A stretch of 64,000 bases of DNA from Taeniopygia guttata (Eukaryota > Chordata > Aves > Passeriformes > Estrildidae): the NCBI RefSeq assembly GCF_048771995.1, contig NC_133063.1, positions 19,841,063 to 19,905,062 on the forward strand, given 5' to 3'. Each line of letters begins with the position of its first letter. The first letter of the stretch is position 1. Under the pieces are notes generated by a model. It was not told where the DNA came from. It saw only the letters and a program-made list of their open reading frames with translations, and made no database searches. Made by a program: the position numbers and the translations under genes. Shown piece after piece: positions 62,720-64,000 of this stretch.

Positions 62720-63114
62720 GCATCACCTCCGCGGTGTCCGCCGCAGCACAAACCCCGCTCCGCCCGGCCGGGCGGCACCAAACGCACTCCGCCCGCTCCC
62801 CGGCGGCGGCGGCGCGGAGCCGGGGCTGCCCCGGCGGGGCGGGGCGGTGCATGCGCGCCCGCGCTTGTTTGTCACACGGCTTATAAGGCGGGGCCGGCGG
62901 CGGCGCGGCAGCGCCTTTGTGGGGAGACGCCGCGTCGGCACCAGCGCCGCCCGCGCCGCGGCCGGGGCTCCCCGCCGCCCCCATGAGCCGCCTGTAGGGT
63001 ACGCGCTGCAGCACCCCTGCGCCCCAGGGGCTCGGGGTCGGTTGTTTTTTGGGTTCCCCCTTCCCCCTTTTTTTTTCCTTAACAGTCTATTTTTCTACAC
63101 TTTGCTATAAAACC
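62720..63114 (+). promoter_or_regulatory. ARRDC3: ARRDC3 CpG-island promoter and 5' UTR
   Basis: A sharp change to GC- and CpG-rich sequence begins near 62725. It contains a GC-box run GGCGGGGCGGGGCGG (62833-62847, SP1/KLF type), an NRF1-like TGCATGCGCGCC (62848-62859) and a TATA-like TTATAAG (62881-62887). These would place the start of transcription near 62910, leaving a 5' UTR of about 200 bases. The transcription start is inferred. The last 60 bases before the ATG are T/C-rich. Confidence 0.8.
62983..62997 (+). promoter_or_regulatory. Upstream ORF, four codons (MSRL-stop)
   Basis: ATG AGC CGC CTG TAG lies in the inferred 5' UTR, ending 117 bases before the ARRDC3 ATG. Its start context is weak (C at -3). 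If the transcript starts near 62910, ribosomes would meet it first and could lower or condition ARRDC3 translation. Confidence 0.6.
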
Positions 63115-63394
63115 ATGGTGCTGGGGAAGGTGAAGAGTCTGACGATAAGCTTTGACTGTCTGAATGACAGCAATGTCCCTGTTTACTCTAGCGGGGATAC
63201 AGTCTCAGGAAGGGTCAGTCTAGAAGTAACTGGGGAAATCAGAGTGAAATCTCTTAAAATCCATGCGAGGGGCCACGCTAAAGTACGTTGGACTGAATCG
63301 AGGAATGCTGGATCCAACACTGCCTATACACAGAACTACACCGAAGAAGTGGAATATTTCAACCATAAAGACATCCTGATCGGCCACGAGAGAG
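63115..63394 (+). CDS. ARRDC3: Arrestin domain-containing protein 3, coding exon 1 (partial gene)
   Basis: Encodes the first 93 residues plus one base, starting MVLGKVKSLTISFDCLNDSN and ending ...DILIGHER, essentially identical to the vertebrate ARRDC3 N-terminus as I remember it. This is the start of the arrestin N-domain beta-sandwich. The full protein is about 414 residues; the arrestin C-domain and the C-terminal PPxY motifs that recruit NEDD4-family ubiquitin ligases are outside the window. ARRDC3 is an alpha-arrestin at plasma membrane and endosomes that promotes ubiquitination and sorting of cargo such as the beta2-adrenergic receptor and integrin beta4. The start is chosen because AAACCATGG is a strong Kozak context and matches the family start. 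No ATG lies in frame just upstream. The exon ends at a clear donor, GAGAGAG|GTAAGG, in phase 1, so the next codon (Asp in the family) is split. Confidence 0.96.
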
Positions 63395-64000
63395 GTAAGG
63401 GCTGCCCTTTACTGTGCTGCTTTGCTTTTTTTATGGAAAAAAAGCACGCATCTTTGTATCACCCCGGTTTAGTCCTGTCTTTTAATAGGTGCATTGGAGA
63501 GCAGGACGTGCCCAGGGTCGTATCTTTGCGATGGAGTTACATATAGGAAATGCATTTGCAAAGTACCTGCAAGCAAGAGGACTCCCTTTGAACTACGTGC
63601 CCTTCAGCACGGCCATATATTAATATAAGTTTTTTGGGTTTTTTTTTCCCGACTGTTTTAGCTTTTATTTTTTTCCTTGGTGACATTTAGTAGGATTTGC
63701 TGTTCGTGGGGAAAAACAGCTGTAAAATTACAGCCAGATGGGCAGCGGACTTTATTGGCAGAATACTAATTGAAACACAGTGAAAGCATAAAAACCATAC
63801 TTTTTGACATATGAGGGGTTCTGCTGATGCTGTTGGGCTGATAATACAATGAATTTTTCAGGATGGTTGATAATTGGCAGATAAAAGCGTCTCCCTGGCT
63901 TATTTTGACATCTCACCACCCCACGTGTAATTTTTCCCTCATTGCAATATTATGCTCGCCCTGGTAAAAAGCTTTAATTTCTTTGGGTCGCCCCTACACC
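63395..64000 (+). other. ARRDC3: ARRDC3 intron 1, incomplete
   Basis: Begins GTAAGG directly after coding exon 1 and runs off the window. The reading frame stays open to 63546 by chance, but the peptide no longer resembles ARRDC3. No other feature is seen. Confidence 0.85.

Noticed and set aside
63049-63114. N-terminal extension of ARRDC3
   Set aside because: The frame is open but starts at TTG, not ATG. The family starts at the strong-context ATG at 63115.
63395-63546. Continuation of ARRDC3 coding beyond the donor
   Set aside because: The peptide after ...GHER departs from the family exactly at GTAAGG, so it is intron read-through.

Overview
The window looks like avian, almost certainly passerine, nuclear DNA. 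CR1 LINE fragments lie in both orientations, there is a tRNA-Ile-headed SINE with a CR1-like tail (the songbird TguSINE1 type), and several bird-type LTRs are present. The only recognisable host protein-coding sequence is at the far right: the first coding exon of ARRDC3 (alpha-arrestin) with its CpG-island promoter, running left to right into an incomplete intron 1. ARRDC3 is Z-linked in birds as far as I recall, so chromosome Z is the likely location; that is inference.

Layout. 1-45,000 is AT-rich intergenic DNA upstream of ARRDC3. Its recognisable content is: an antisense CR1 (5571-8695) split by a 1.4 kb solo LTR (5823-7235); an LTR end at 9698-9899; a sense CR1 3' part (20665-21183); a CR1 fragment (29270-29440); an old antisense LTR (30096-30937); microsatellites; and a recurring class of A/C-only (or T/G-only) tracts. 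No gene is recognisable in this part.

45,690-56,480 is a pentamer-phased satellite: blocks of pure (CCCTT)n plus diverged TTTCC/TGAAA units that repeatedly form heat-shock-element-like arrays. It shows higher-order duplication. A provirus of about 8.4 kb (46077-54477), from a betaretrovirus/ERVK-like group, sits inside a (CCCTT)n block. Its two LTRs are about 2.5% different by eye count and it has a 6-bp target duplication, a tRNA-Asn-like primer site, a polypurine tract, RNase H/integrase and env remains. It is a broken fossil with many interruptions. Its interior also holds a GC-rich promoter-like block, a strongly C-depleted AT-rich block and a perfect 47-bp inverted repeat.

57,571-58,556 is a three-layer nest: an antisense SINE split by a short LTR that is itself split by a second LTR. 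Both LTR insertions have readable target duplications. 58,557-62,700 is ordinary intergenic DNA with one CR1 3' end. 62,720-63,114 is the ARRDC3 promoter and 5' UTR, with GC boxes, an NRF1-like site, a TATA-like box and a four-codon upstream ORF. 63,115-63,394 is coding exon 1.

I found no new multi-gene system. The most unusual structures are the HSE-like satellite, the compositional patchwork inside the provirus, the 47-bp foldback and the triple nest.
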